A program made the translations under genes and the position numbers. Source: an uncultured Prevotellaceae bacterium (lineage in GTDB: Bacteria; Bacteroidota; Bacteroidia; Bacteroidales; Muribaculaceae). Taken from it: a DNA stretch of 64,000 nucleotides. The notes under the pieces were generated by a model, which saw nothing but the letters and a program-made list of their open reading frames with translations, was not told the DNA's origin and did not search any database. Location: positions 124,001 to 188,000 of the forward strand of contig CAJLMA010000001.1 in the NCBI GenBank assembly GCA_905207705.1, in the 5' to 3' direction. Positions 46,206 through 55,417 of the stretch are shown here, one piece after another (within the stretch, counting starts at the first letter, position 1; the number at the start of each line of letters is the position of its first letter).

Positions 46206-47702
46206 TCAACCTTCAACCTCGTTTTTCTTGTTCAAGGCAATGCGTGCCATAAGTTCCCATGTCCGTATTCTGTCTTTATACAGATTATTGGCATTCATCT
46301 TAACCACATCGAGCGAAGCATCGGAATTATCTTCCCAACGGCGGCACATGTATATAGGTTCATAAATGCGTCCTATCTGATAATTGCGCGAGAAATTAAG
46401 TCCAAGGGCATAATCCTCGCCATAGCTTGTATTAGGCACCTTTACTTCGCGCAACAATGGGGTATAGAATGCGCGAGGTGCTCCAAGGCCATTGATTCGC
46501 AAGGCATTATTGCGGCCATTTTCAGGAGTCCACTCCTTATGATCAATTATACCCGGAGCTATCATATTCATGTTGAAGTCGGTTATCATGTAAGTTCCGA
46601 CCACCATTGCGCAATTCTGCTCATAAAATGCTTTTACAACGGTCGACAACGTATTTTCATCCTTGTACACATCGTCACTGTCGAGTTGCACTGCAAATTT
46701 ACCGCACTTGGGATGATTTACACCAAGATTCCAGCACCCTCCGATACCCAAATCGTCTCGAACAGGCACAATGTGAACCACCCTGTCATCACCGGCAAAT
46801 TCATCGATAGCCTCAGTGGTGCCGTCGGTTGACAAATTATCAATTACTATCACATTGAATTTGAAATCGCATTTTTGAGCCAACACCGACTTTATTGCGT
46901 CACGAATCGTGCGTATGCGGTTGCGTACAGGAATAATTACCGATGCCTCATATTCGAAATTGCCTGCATTGAAATCCACATCTTTAAATACAGGAGCTAA
47001 ATAGCCGCCTATTTCTTTCAAATGCTCGGTACAAGCTGCTTCCATCTCAATTTGACGGCCGCGATTACGCGGATCAACATAGTCAAATATCTTTTCACCA
47101 CTACGACGGTTGTCAAGTTCCACGTCGCTGTAAAGATATTCATTGATGTGAACGATTGAAGCAAATTGCGACAATTTCAGCCGTAAATCATAAAGTCCGG
47201 CAAATTCATAGTCGGCATGCATGTTGCTTACAGCCTTCTTGAAGCAATCCGAATTAAAGAACAGCACCGAACCAAAATCAAAATCATCACGGAGACTGCC
47301 AAATTGATAATCTATCACCGGAGCAGCGGTTCTTTTCCCATCAGCCGATACCTTATAATGGTCGGCATACAGCATGCCAGCTTGAGTATCATTGGCTATA
47401 CGTTCCATACGTTCAAGAGCATACATGCCCATTTTCAATTCGCAATTGCTTGTATAAAGCATCGCATAATCGCATTCTATTTTAGATGCGATTGCACGCA
47501 TGGTTGCACTTGAAATATAAGAATCTACTCTCAACAGTTCACATCCTTCAGGCAATGTTTCTGCATCCTTGTCTCCTATTTGCATAAGATAGATTTTACC
47601 AACGCATTTACACTCTTGAAGACACTTTACCGTTGCTTCCATAGCCTCTGCTCCTGCATACGGCAAGAAGCAGTTTATGGTTTTCTTTGTTATTTCGTCC
47701 AT
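46206..47702 (-). CDS. Glycosyltransferase, two GT-A-like halves (GT2 in C-terminal half)
   Basis: 498 residues, no signal peptide, no membrane segment. Residues ~250-490 are a regular family-2 transferase: [72 protein letters not shown] (DxD-type metal site) and a later [13 protein letters not shown]. Residues 1-~240 look like a second, degenerate GT-A fold ([36 protein letters not shown]). Donor and acceptor unknown. Located 14 bases before the DUF4922 gene, which may supply or recycle its nucleotide sugar. Confidence 0.82.
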   Translation of the reverse strand: MDEITKKTINCFLPYAGAEAMEATVKCLQECKCVGKIYLMQIGDKDAETLPEGCELLRVDSYISSATMRAIASKIECDYAMLYTSNCELKMGMYALERMERIANDTQAGMLYADHYKVSADGKRTAAPVIDYQFGSLRDDFDFGSVLFFNSDCFKKAVSNMHADYEFAGLYDLRLKLSQFASIVHINEYLYSDVELDNRRSGEKIFDYVDPRNRGRQIEMEAACTEHLKEIGGYLAPVFKDVDFNAGNFEYEASVIIPVRNRIRTIRDAIKSVLAQKCDFKFNVIVIDNLSTDGTTEAIDEFAGDDRVVHIVPVRDDLGIGGCWNLGVNHPKCGKFAVQLDSDDVYKDENTLSTVVKAFYEQNCAMVVGTYMITDFNMNMIAPGIIDHKEWTPENGRNNALRINGLGAPRAFYTPLLREVKVPNTSYGEDYALGLNFSRNYQIGRIYEPIYMCRRWEDNSDASLDVVKMNANNLYKDRIRTWELMARIALNKKNEVEG

Positions 47703-47732
47703 AACGTTTAGTTGTTTTATTGATATTGTTAT

Positions 47733-50700
47733 TTATTTTCCTGTTAATAAGAAGTCCAATACGCCACTCATCAATTGAGCACGAGAACTGTCGCCACTTA
47801 TTGTTTCAAATGGGAATCCCAACACGCATGTATTATATTTACCCATCTTTGCTGCAATTCCGGCAGGTAAATTGTTTTCCTTATATCGCAAAATCGTCGC
47901 TCCATTGTCATTGGCAGGCACCAAAGCATCGGGCGATTCCACGCAATACATTTCTTTATTGGGCTTGCTATTGAAATTCAATTCTCCGTAATTAAAGTCA
48001 AGACTGCCAAAAGTGGATGGAACGGAATACACATTGCCCTCAACGGCGGCTCTGCCAGTAAGCCATTTGTAACCAAGAACATTTTCTGCAAAATTCATTC
48101 TTGTCTTGTCTTGATTCGTAGTATCCCAAATATCAGTAGCTACAAATGCACCTGAAACAAATAAGTTTCCACCGACTTTACAATAGCGAGACAAAGCATT
48201 TCTCATATCCGCATCAAAAATCTTATAGCGCGACGGCATTGCCCCACTACCCATCGTGTACTCTTTTTGCTTACCATATATCAAATCGACAACTTGATAT
48301 TTCGACATTGCGGTTGCAGGCATTTCCACCATCTTGCCAGCACTCATCGATGAGAACGAATAACCAGCCTTGAGTATTGCTTCTCCGTGAATTTCAGGAT
48401 AATTGAAATGATTTCCTGCTAAGACAGTCGTTTCATAATTTGACCGGCTGGCTCCAAATCCAGGAGCATCATCGTCCATCCATGGAATATCTCGTCTGAA
48501 TTCAAATTGCTCTCCGACAAAAGCAATCTCATCCATATAAGGAACTCCGTGGTCTTTTTCGCTGTAAAATCCGGCTATGCTGCCTGCGTCAAAATAATCG
48601 GGAGCCGAGACACGAGTAAATCCGTTAACAACAAGCACGTTACCTTTGGAATTGCTTGCCATGCCGCATGAAAGCACCTCTGACGGGAAGCTGCGACCAC
48701 CATCATTAACAGCTACAATCTTAAAACTGTGTACTATGTCACGATCATTTATTTCAACTTGATAATGCGTATCTTCAACTACGGCAACTTCTTTAAAGCC
48801 TCCATCACCAATCTTCTCCAATACCACATAGCGCGAAGCATCGGCATTGTCGCAAAGAGTGTCTTTCGTCGGTTGCCAAGACAATTTAAATTCATTTCCA
48901 TTGACCATTTCTATTGCAAACGAATTTACAGGAAGTGGTTGAACCATGTAATCTCTGCCATCTCGCTTGGCTATGAATTCAAGCATTCCTTTATATACAG
49001 CCCTGCTAACTGCGAAACGGAAATTAGGATCCAATCCGTATTTCATGTCAGCAAAATTCTGATGCGAAAGTAATTCAAGCAACATCGTCGGGACTTCGGG
49101 CACACGAGCTTCAAAATATGACTTGTCCCACATGCCTCGCCTAGTCCATGATGGTTCAAATTGATGTCTAACATCATTGACTATATTTGTCATAATGCTG
49201 TTTACAAGCAATCGCGACATTATCCTGGGAGTGCCATTCTCATACTTGTCAAATTTGTTTGTATAATAAATGCCCAATGTTCCTATTATGCTATCATTCA
49301 TTGTTGTTCCGGCATCGCTATGGAATGCAAAAGATATGTCCACAGGCACATTCAATCCTTTACCGTCAGGAATCACTTCCGACCCGCCTGCCAGATAATT
49401 CACCCACAATCCGCGACATTTGTAATCATCGGTGTAGTCGTTAATGCCTTCCGAAGGAGAATAAATACTATCGGGCATTCCGGCCCATTGAAGGAAATAA
49501 CGAGCCCCTTCGGTATAACGTGGACGTCCGCTTAATATATAACGCGAATCGGAGGAATTCCACGAAAACCCTCCATCCCCTTCACTCTCAGGATTAACAT
49601 TTCGAGCTATATTTCCATAACCGCCGCCAACTTTTATTGCATCGGCGGTCACTACTCCACTATGCCCGTCTTTTGAATGATTAACAAGTTCGACGACATT
49701 CTTATTCAAGCCCTTTGAAAGAGGAAAATGCCCGAGATAGACCCATGTACCCCCGGCCATCCTTTGATTGACTATAAAGGTGTCAGTTCCTGACAAACTG
49801 TTGACTTTATACACAGCATCTGATATACTATGTGGCAACGTCTTGTACGATATATATACAGCATAATTGCCGGCCTCAGGCAACTCCACGCTCCAAGCAG
49901 CAGTCGACAATCTGTCTTCGCTCGACGTAGCAGCCACGACCCTGTATGTGCCATCAACAAATGGATTTTCAAAATCTTTATAGCTATCTTTCAAATAAGC
50001 AAATCCTGAAGTATCGCCATTACTCCATTTCATCTCCCCGTTAGTTTCTTCATATTTACCGACAGCTTTACCACCGTTATTGTCGGCAATAACTTCTATC
50101 GTGCCCATGTCGCGCTCTCGAGGACTAAAAACATAAGCTCCGGCATTCTCCAGCATCGGAATCAAAAAAGGGACAACATAACTCTGCGTATATAAGTCCT
50201 CAACCGTCTGGAATGTTCTTGCACGCTGCCATTCCCAACGGTTCAATTTAGGCTCAAAATACCATCCGTGGCTTTGCCATAGAGCTATGATATTTCCATC
50301 AAGGCCCTTATTGTAACGTTTTGCCGAGTCGGCATTGACAATAAACGGCTCATGCGACCTGCGATATTTCTTATCATAAGCAACCAGATACTTATCGGCC
50401 GAAACACCATCTACCGATATTACGACTGTATATTTTGCATATTTTGCAGGCAATTCTTTTTTTATGGCTGTTTTCAAGCCTGTCAAATAGTCTTCATCAA
50501 AAGGTATATCAGCAAAATTTGTGTCTACCGATACAGTCACACATTTTGATTTTGTATTGGCTGTTATTTTTTTTACTTTGACATCTCCTATACTCATATT
50601 GACAGGAACTGCCCCTGCAATTACTTCAGATACGTCACGGCGCACTGCTTCAGGTAATCTTTGAATAGCAGCATCGACACTCTGAGTAGAAATTGCAACG

Positions 50701-50741
50701 CAGAGCATCGAAACGATAAGCCATAAATTCACTTTATGCAT
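47733..50741 (-). CDS. Exported golvesin-domain protein with a split amidase_3-like fold
   Basis: 1002 residues, signal peptide 1-~24. Residues ~125-215 contain LWQSHGWYFE (H158) and an E181 on the following helix. Residues ~260-375 are a golvesin C-terminal-like beta-sandwich (AWSVELPEAGNYAVYISYK, GTWVYLGHFPLSKG). Then AFHSDAGTT (H474) and VPTMLLELLSHQNFADM (E556) complete a His-Glu-His...Glu set as in N-acetylmuramoyl-L-alanine amidases of the amidase_3 fold. An FnIII-like domain (~600-680) and a C-terminal alpha/beta region follow. Proteins of this kind are often labelled xanthan lyase. It is the first gene of the 11-gene run; amidase activity is inferred. Confidence 0.7.
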   Translation of the reverse strand: MHKVNLWLIVSMLCVAISTQSVDAAIQRLPEAVRRDVSEVIAGAVPVNMSIGDVKVKKITANTKSKCVTVSVDTNFADIPFDEDYLTGLKTAIKKELPAKYAKYTVVISVDGVSADKYLVAYDKKYRRSHEPFIVNADSAKRYNKGLDGNIIALWQSHGWYFEPKLNRWEWQRARTFQTVEDLYTQSYVVPFLIPMLENAGAYVFSPRERDMGTIEVIADNNGGKAVGKYEETNGEMKWSNGDTSGFAYLKDSYKDFENPFVDGTYRVVAATSSEDRLSTAAWSVELPEAGNYAVYISYKTLPHSISDAVYKVNSLSGTDTFIVNQRMAGGTWVYLGHFPLSKGLNKNVVELVNHSKDGHSGVVTADAIKVGGGYGNIARNVNPESEGDGGFSWNSSDSRYILSGRPRYTEGARYFLQWAGMPDSIYSPSEGINDYTDDYKCRGLWVNYLAGGSEVIPDGKGLNVPVDISFAFHSDAGTTMNDSIIGTLGIYYTNKFDKYENGTPRIMSRLLVNSIMTNIVNDVRHQFEPSWTRRGMWDKSYFEARVPEVPTMLLELLSHQNFADMKYGLDPNFRFAVSRAVYKGMLEFIAKRDGRDYMVQPLPVNSFAIEMVNGNEFKLSWQPTKDTLCDNADASRYVVLEKIGDGGFKEVAVVEDTHYQVEINDRDIVHSFKIVAVNDGGRSFPSEVLSCGMASNSKGNVLVVNGFTRVSAPDYFDAGSIAGFYSEKDHGVPYMDEIAFVGEQFEFRRDIPWMDDDAPGFGASRSNYETTVLAGNHFNYPEIHGEAILKAGYSFSSMSAGKMVEMPATAMSKYQVVDLIYGKQKEYTMGSGAMPSRYKIFDADMRNALSRYCKVGGNLFVSGAFVATDIWDTTNQDKTRMNFAENVLGYKWLTGRAAVEGNVYSVPSTFGSLDFNYGELNFNSKPNKEMYCVESPDALVPANDNGATILRYKENNLPAGIAAKMGKYNTCVLGFPFETISGDSSRAQLMSGVLDFLLTGK

Positions 50742-50810
50742 GACAATTATTTTTTCTTTTTACGTTCTATCAAAATCCAATACCTGCAATTCAGGTTTTT
50801 CTGGTATGCA

Positions 50811-50818
50811 CAAAGTTA
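50811..50818 (-). promoter_or_regulatory. Promoter -7 element of the peptidoglycan salvage run
   Basis: TAACTTTG on the minus strand, ~70 bases before the start of the 1002-residue gene. No TTTG at the usual 19-20 base distance; one lies 23 bases upstream. Confidence 0.5.
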
Positions 50819-51021
50819 ATATAAACATGGTACAATAAAAACAAAGGTTCGATAGTTTTCTTTATATTAAAGAAATTTTATGATTTAACCACATATTTTC
50901 AATAATTTAATTTCTTAAAAATATCTATCTCCTACTCCTATCACCTTAAACGAGAACCAACAACCATTAAAATTTCAAGCATTTACAGCAAAACAGGCAT
51001 ACTGTTACGATTAACCGGGAT

Positions 51022-51858
51022 TCAGTCATTCGCATGATATTCTATTAATCCGGGCATTGATCGCCTGACAATTTTCTTTATTTCTACTCCGAAATCAGAA
51101 GCTACGGTCTTCAATACTTCGGAATACATGCATGCAATAGAGCCTACAAAACATAACGGGTATTTCGTATATTCATATTGGCTTATATTTCGCTTGAAGA
51201 AACGCATTATCTCATTGTAAACCAAGTCATACACATACTCATTATCAAGATGGTCGGCAAGAAAAAATGAATATGCACTTAACATGCGATTTGAGAATGA
51301 CTTTACATAGACCGAGTCCATTATACTATCTGGAGTAACATCAAAACGAGAAAAAAATTCGTCACACAACTCCTTTGGAGCCAAATTCTTCAAACAGTCG
51401 CTAAGAAACAATTTGCCTAAAACGCCACCACTACCTTCATCGCCAAGAATATACCCAAGTGAACGCACATTCTTGACAACCTTTCTTCCATCATAAAAAC
51501 ATGAGTTGGAGCCTGTACCCAAAATACAAGCCAACCCTTGCTCATGAATCAACAATCCCCGGGCCGCACCAAGCAAATCGCTTTCGACATACACAGGAGC
51601 CTTGAATTGAGCTACAAGCGATGATTTTATTATATTCTTCTTCTCATCGGTAGTACATCCAGCCCCATAAAAATACACATTGTCCCACCTGCGTTTAAAG
51701 AATGGTTCGGGCAATTGCAACCTTATGCTATGGCTGATTTCCCTTCTTGTCAGGAAAAAAGGGTTTAACCCGTCAGTGACTGCATTTTCAACAACTTTTG
51801 TCCCGTCTACCAACATCCATTCAGTGCGAGTTGAACTACTATCAGCAATTACTTTCAT
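51022..51858 (-). CDS. BadF/BadG/BcrA-family amino-sugar kinase, MurK paralogue
   Basis: 278 residues, clearly homologous along its length to MurK at 35.8 kb: ADSSSTRTEWMLVDG (phosphate-1 motif, with Ser where MurK has Gly), FYGAGC, VESDLLGAARGLL, CILGTGSNSCFYDG, LGYILGDEGSGGVLGKLF, CFVGSIACMYSEVL. It should phosphorylate GlcNAc, MurNAc or a related amino sugar in the cytoplasm. It has its own -7 element and lies between the amidase operon terminator and the promoter of the salvage run, so it may be separately controlled. Confidence 0.85.
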   Translation of the reverse strand: MKVIADSSSTRTEWMLVDGTKVVENAVTDGLNPFFLTRREISHSIRLQLPEPFFKRRWDNVYFYGAGCTTDEKKNIIKSSLVAQFKAPVYVESDLLGAARGLLIHEQGLACILGTGSNSCFYDGRKVVKNVRSLGYILGDEGSGGVLGKLFLSDCLKNLAPKELCDEFFSRFDVTPDSIMDSVYVKSFSNRMLSAYSFFLADHLDNEYVYDLVYNEIMRFFKRNISQYEYTKYPLCFVGSIACMYSEVLKTVASDFGVEIKKIVRRSMPGLIEYHAND

Positions 51859-51910
51859 AGCTATTATTCAGTTTTTCTATGGCAACTTGATTGACAGCCA
51901 CCTACAAATA

Positions 51911-51918
51911 CAAAATTA
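51911..51918 (-). promoter_or_regulatory. Promoter -7 element of the second kinase
   Basis: TAATTTTG on the minus strand, matching TAnnTTTG, ~53 bases before the ATG and just after the upstream terminator. The -33 is poor. Confidence 0.45.
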
Positions 51919-51954
51919 ATCAAATTTTTCAAAAAACCTAAAAGTAGAGATGAC

Positions 51955-51993
51955 AAAAAACGTGGCAGACTTGTATTCCCTGCCACGTTTTTA
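51955..51993 (-). terminator. Terminator of the amidase/propeller operon
   Basis: AAAAACGTGGCAG and CTGCCACGTTTTT form a 13-bp perfect stem with an 11-base loop and T-tracts on both sides. Confidence 0.85.
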
Positions 51994-52020
51994 ACATTGT
52001 TGGTCAAAATATCTTGTGCA

Positions 52021-54462
52021 TCAATGGCGTACAACGACTTTCTCTACAATGACATTATCACCGGATGTTACTTTTAGAATATATACACCTGCATTGACAT
52101 CAGCGACGCTTATGCTATTCCCGGTCAAAGCACTTGCTACCACACTTCCGGCCAAGTCATACAATTCCATGACACTTCCTTCAAAGACATCTATGCCCGA
52201 AACGAAAATCACATCGTTTGCCGGGTTAGGATATATTGATATTGCACCATCAACCAAATTATCGGCCACACCAATACTTGAATCATCATGAATGAGATTG
52301 TCCAAGTAAATCGCCCCACTCTGCGCATATAATGCGCTACGCTGAACCAGCTTTATACCTGTAAACAGATATTCAAAATCCTCAAGCAACTCATCAAGAC
52401 TTGCTTCGCAATATTTCCAACCAAGGAAATTGACATCGCATATCTTGACATACTTCACATCGGTACCTGATGTAAACTCGGCAAACAATTCATGATTATT
52501 CAAGTCGCCAAATACATATACACCAATCTTTGCTCCCGTGAGCACTGTGTGATATCCTCCGTTATATTTCCACACTGCTTCACCATTCTCGGAATCAGCA
52601 AATGAATAGGAGAACTGACCAGATGCCGAACCAAACAATTTGCGTGACGTATAGCGATAATAACTCGGCACACGCTCGACAGATGTCGAAGTTGCCTCAT
52701 CACCGGAGAACAAAGATTCCGTCTCAAACTCTTCAAGTATATTACCTGCGTGAGAAGCACTTTGATCGTCAGCCTCAAAATTGATAACAATATCATCAGT
52801 CAAAGGTATACCTTCACTATCGACAATCTCTCCTGAAAGAACGACCTTGTAGCTCTTGCCTATTTCCAAATCAGAAGACAACTGCAATGTAACATTTCCA
52901 TACCCGTTACTCAACTTATTTGATGAAGACGCGCGACGATTTATTCCTAAACTGTTGCCCGACTCATCAGTAATTGAAATCTTGTCATATATATTTTGCG
53001 CATTCAGCGTTTTGTCAAAACGGAATTCAAGAGACGGAGTTTCATAGTGAACCTTATCTCCTTCACTTGGATAACTTGAAATCAATTCGAGCCTGTTTCG
53101 ACCTTGCGTGTCAAATTCCAAAGTGAATTCTTGCTGCAAATTAGGATTTTCATAATAAGGGTCGGCTGTTTTTGCACCGGTCGACACTACAACAGTATAA
53201 TGTGTAGTAAGTTCAAAAGAAACCTTTGGCCTGAATGTTGCAGTTTTGTAAGAATTGCTATATTCCCAAGAGCCTTCAACTGCCGGTGTTATTGTCACAG
53301 CTTGTTCAAATGAAGCCTCATCAACATCGGTATTGAAATTAAGTACTATAGGTTCGACGCAACTTACGAGTTCCCCTTCAGCCGGAGTCGGAGAATAAGA
53401 CACGATTTCGAGTGGCATTTCTCGCTTAAGGCTAACTGGCATGTCATTATATGTCACCTCATTGGCAATGACTGTAACATCGGCTTCGCTTGTATAATAT
53501 CCATCTTTTGAAACAACAACTTTATATTCCCCGGGTAATACGTTACGGAACACAAAGACACCATTGTTGTCATTGTCGGTGGTTCGTTTTTGTATGACAT
53601 CTCCTGCCGAATTGCGCAGCTCCACAACAGCTCCGTTAAGCGGCATATTCGTGTCGCGGTCATAAGTCGTGTACCTGTTTATGTCGAGTGTGTTCTCGCG
53701 AGTGTTATGGTCATCATAAACAACACCAGCCACATTACCGGTGACAAATCGATCTTCAGTTTCGTAATATTCCATTATCGACTTGACAAAATGCCATGCT
53801 TCAAGCCAACAATAATCCATGTTCATCAACCTGTGAGCTTCTGGACGATGTTCATGCATGCTGCCTTCCGACAACAATCCAACTACATACAATCGACGCA
53901 ACACACCAAGACCGGAAGTACCCCATTGCGGATAAAAAGTCAAGTCTCCACTGACGTATGGCTCATCACGGGTCCACATTGGCAATTCATTAGAATGCAG
54001 CTGTTCCCACACAATGTCACTGAGCGTCTTTGCTTCGGGATAACGTGGCACGCCTACAGCATCTTCCCTGTAAAGCATTAATGGATAATTGACTGCCTCG
54101 CCGGCATTGGAGTGTATCGAAAAGAACAAGTCGCATTCAAGTGAATTTGCTTCTTCGGCTATGTCATACAAATCCCTGTCGTCATCTGGATTATTTGTTA
54201 TGCGCGACAAATATGGCGTAGCTCCAAGCGAATCAAGTATGTGGTACATGAACAATCCCTTATACAAATTGCTCTTTGACTCCCAATACCCTAAAGAATC
54301 TCCATGTTCATAAGGATATATTTCGATATTGCGGTCATCGCTTTCATATCCTCCATGTCCTGGATTTATATATATCTTCAAGTCGCTCATCTTCACTGCC
54401 GATGCATCGACACATGCACATATCAAGACTGCGACAATCAATAAAATCTTTTTCATAAACAT
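52021..54462 (-). CDS. Secreted N-acetylmuramoyl-L-alanine amidase with T9SS C-terminal tail (copy 2)
   Basis: 813 residues (an ATG at 54456 is also possible). Signal peptide to ~22. Amidase_3 domain ~25-245 with zinc ligands in INPGHGGYES, WESKSNL and FSIHSNAGE, and catalytic Glu in LLSEGSMHEH. A carboxypeptidase-regulatory-like domain follows at ~250-345 (GAVVELRNSAGDVIQ), then two Big-type beta domains (~350-570: VEPIVLNFNTDVDE, LEFRFDKTLN) and a jelly-roll-like region (~575-720). The C-terminal T9SS sorting domain has SIYPNPANDVIFVSG and GVYILKV...VVRH. It should cleave stem peptides from glycan strands at the cell surface or outside. Confidence 0.9.
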   Translation of the reverse strand: MFMKKILLIVAVLICACVDASAVKMSDLKIYINPGHGGYESDDRNIEIYPYEHGDSLGYWESKSNLYKGLFMYHILDSLGATPYLSRITNNPDDDRDLYDIAEEANSLECDLFFSIHSNAGEAVNYPLMLYREDAVGVPRYPEAKTLSDIVWEQLHSNELPMWTRDEPYVSGDLTFYPQWGTSGLGVLRRLYVVGLLSEGSMHEHRPEAHRLMNMDYCWLEAWHFVKSIMEYYETEDRFVTGNVAGVVYDDHNTRENTLDINRYTTYDRDTNMPLNGAVVELRNSAGDVIQKRTTDNDNNGVFVFRNVLPGEYKVVVSKDGYYTSEADVTVIANEVTYNDMPVSLKREMPLEIVSYSPTPAEGELVSCVEPIVLNFNTDVDEASFEQAVTITPAVEGSWEYSNSYKTATFRPKVSFELTTHYTVVVSTGAKTADPYYENPNLQQEFTLEFDTQGRNRLELISSYPSEGDKVHYETPSLEFRFDKTLNAQNIYDKISITDESGNSLGINRRASSSNKLSNGYGNVTLQLSSDLEIGKSYKVVLSGEIVDSEGIPLTDDIVINFEADDQSASHAGNILEEFETESLFSGDEATSTSVERVPSYYRYTSRKLFGSASGQFSYSFADSENGEAVWKYNGGYHTVLTGAKIGVYVFGDLNNHELFAEFTSGTDVKYVKICDVNFLGWKYCEASLDELLEDFEYLFTGIKLVQRSALYAQSGAIYLDNLIHDDSSIGVADNLVDGAISIYPNPANDVIFVSGIDVFEGSVMELYDLAGSVVASALTGNSISVADVNAGVYILKVTSGDNVIVEKVVVRH

Positions 54463-54474
54463 CTCCTTGAAAAA

Positions 54475-55383
54475 TTATTCTACAATGCTGATTTCCATTA
54501 ACCTCAATATGCCATTCGTATCGGAATAGACAATTTTGCCCGAAGTTATCGACCCACTTGCATCCTCGGCCATCGACTCGGGAGAAGTCAACTGGCTCTC
54601 TTCACCCGAATTTATATCTACGGCCATTATTTGCGATGCAGTCACATGATAGCCGTCATCTTGGCTCATAATAAAAATCACGATATTATCGCCATACCAT
54701 GAAGGGGATGACCCTTCATCGGCAATTTTTTTCACATTTGAGCCATCGACATCACACACAAATAAACCGTCAAACGGTTCTACGAACAAAATCTTTTCAT
54801 GGTCGGGAGACAAATTTACCCATAAATAACGGCTACCCTCAGCCAACGGAGTCAATTCATTCAGCACATCGCCCGTCTGCACGATAATCTTGTCATGCAT
54901 AGAATAGGCATACGTTGAAGTCTCTTTGTTCCCGACTTCGGCACTGATAACTTTCTCTCCACTGAGAACGGCAATCTCTCCTGCAGCATGCATCAACTTA
55001 ACATTACTTCTACCCATAGGCAACAGTTCTACACTGCCACCCTTGCTTGAATCAAACATCATAACATTCTTTTTACGCAGATGTCCATCAAGTTGCATGT
55101 TGCGATAATATATTTTACTTCCGTCATGATTGATTACGGGCGAATAACCAGCCCCTTCCGAGGAGCTTATTTCACTTGTGTTCATGCTACCCATGTCAAG
55201 CACATGCAATCCGCGATAATTGTCGCTCGTATACAATAACTTTTCACCATTTTCACTCAACACCGGATGATAAGCTTCACCGATGTCTAAGACCTGAGAA
55301 CTTTTAACTGTCAATTTTGCTGCACTTGCCGGCATTAACGGCAATAGCAAGCCCAATGACGCTAATATTACACATTTTTTCAT
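54475..55383 (-). CDS. Exported PD40/WD40-like beta-propeller protein (copy 2)
   Basis: 302 residues, signal peptide MKKCVILASLGLLLPLMPASA. Repeated propeller strands of the TolB/PD40 type: HPVLSENGEKLLYTSDN, SPVINHDGSKIYYRN, WVNLSPDHEKILFVEPFDG, PSWYGDNIVIFIMS. No T9SS tail or lipobox, so probably periplasmic. Between two amidase genes with 34- and 12-base gaps. Homologous to the protein at 57.8 kb. A role in binding or controlling the amidases is suggested only by gene order. Confidence 0.82.
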   Translation of the reverse strand: MKKCVILASLGLLLPLMPASAAKLTVKSSQVLDIGEAYHPVLSENGEKLLYTSDNYRGLHVLDMGSMNTSEISSSEGAGYSPVINHDGSKIYYRNMQLDGHLRKKNVMMFDSSKGGSVELLPMGRSNVKLMHAAGEIAVLSGEKVISAEVGNKETSTYAYSMHDKIIVQTGDVLNELTPLAEGSRYLWVNLSPDHEKILFVEPFDGLFVCDVDGSNVKKIADEGSSPSWYGDNIVIFIMSQDDGYHVTASQIMAVDINSGEESQLTSPESMAEDASGSITSGKIVYSDTNGILRLMEISIVE

Positions 55384-55417
55384 AATTAGCCTGTTTTTAG
55401 AATTTACCTTATAAACT

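Noticed and set aside
46095..46832. 245-residue plus-strand frame opposite the DUF4922 and glycosyltransferase genes
   Set aside because: Shadow of two well-supported genes; composition (many His, Ile, Cys) is not protein-like.
53590..54081. 163-residue plus-strand frame opposite the T9SS amidase
   Set aside because: Antisense to the amidase catalytic domain with intact motifs.
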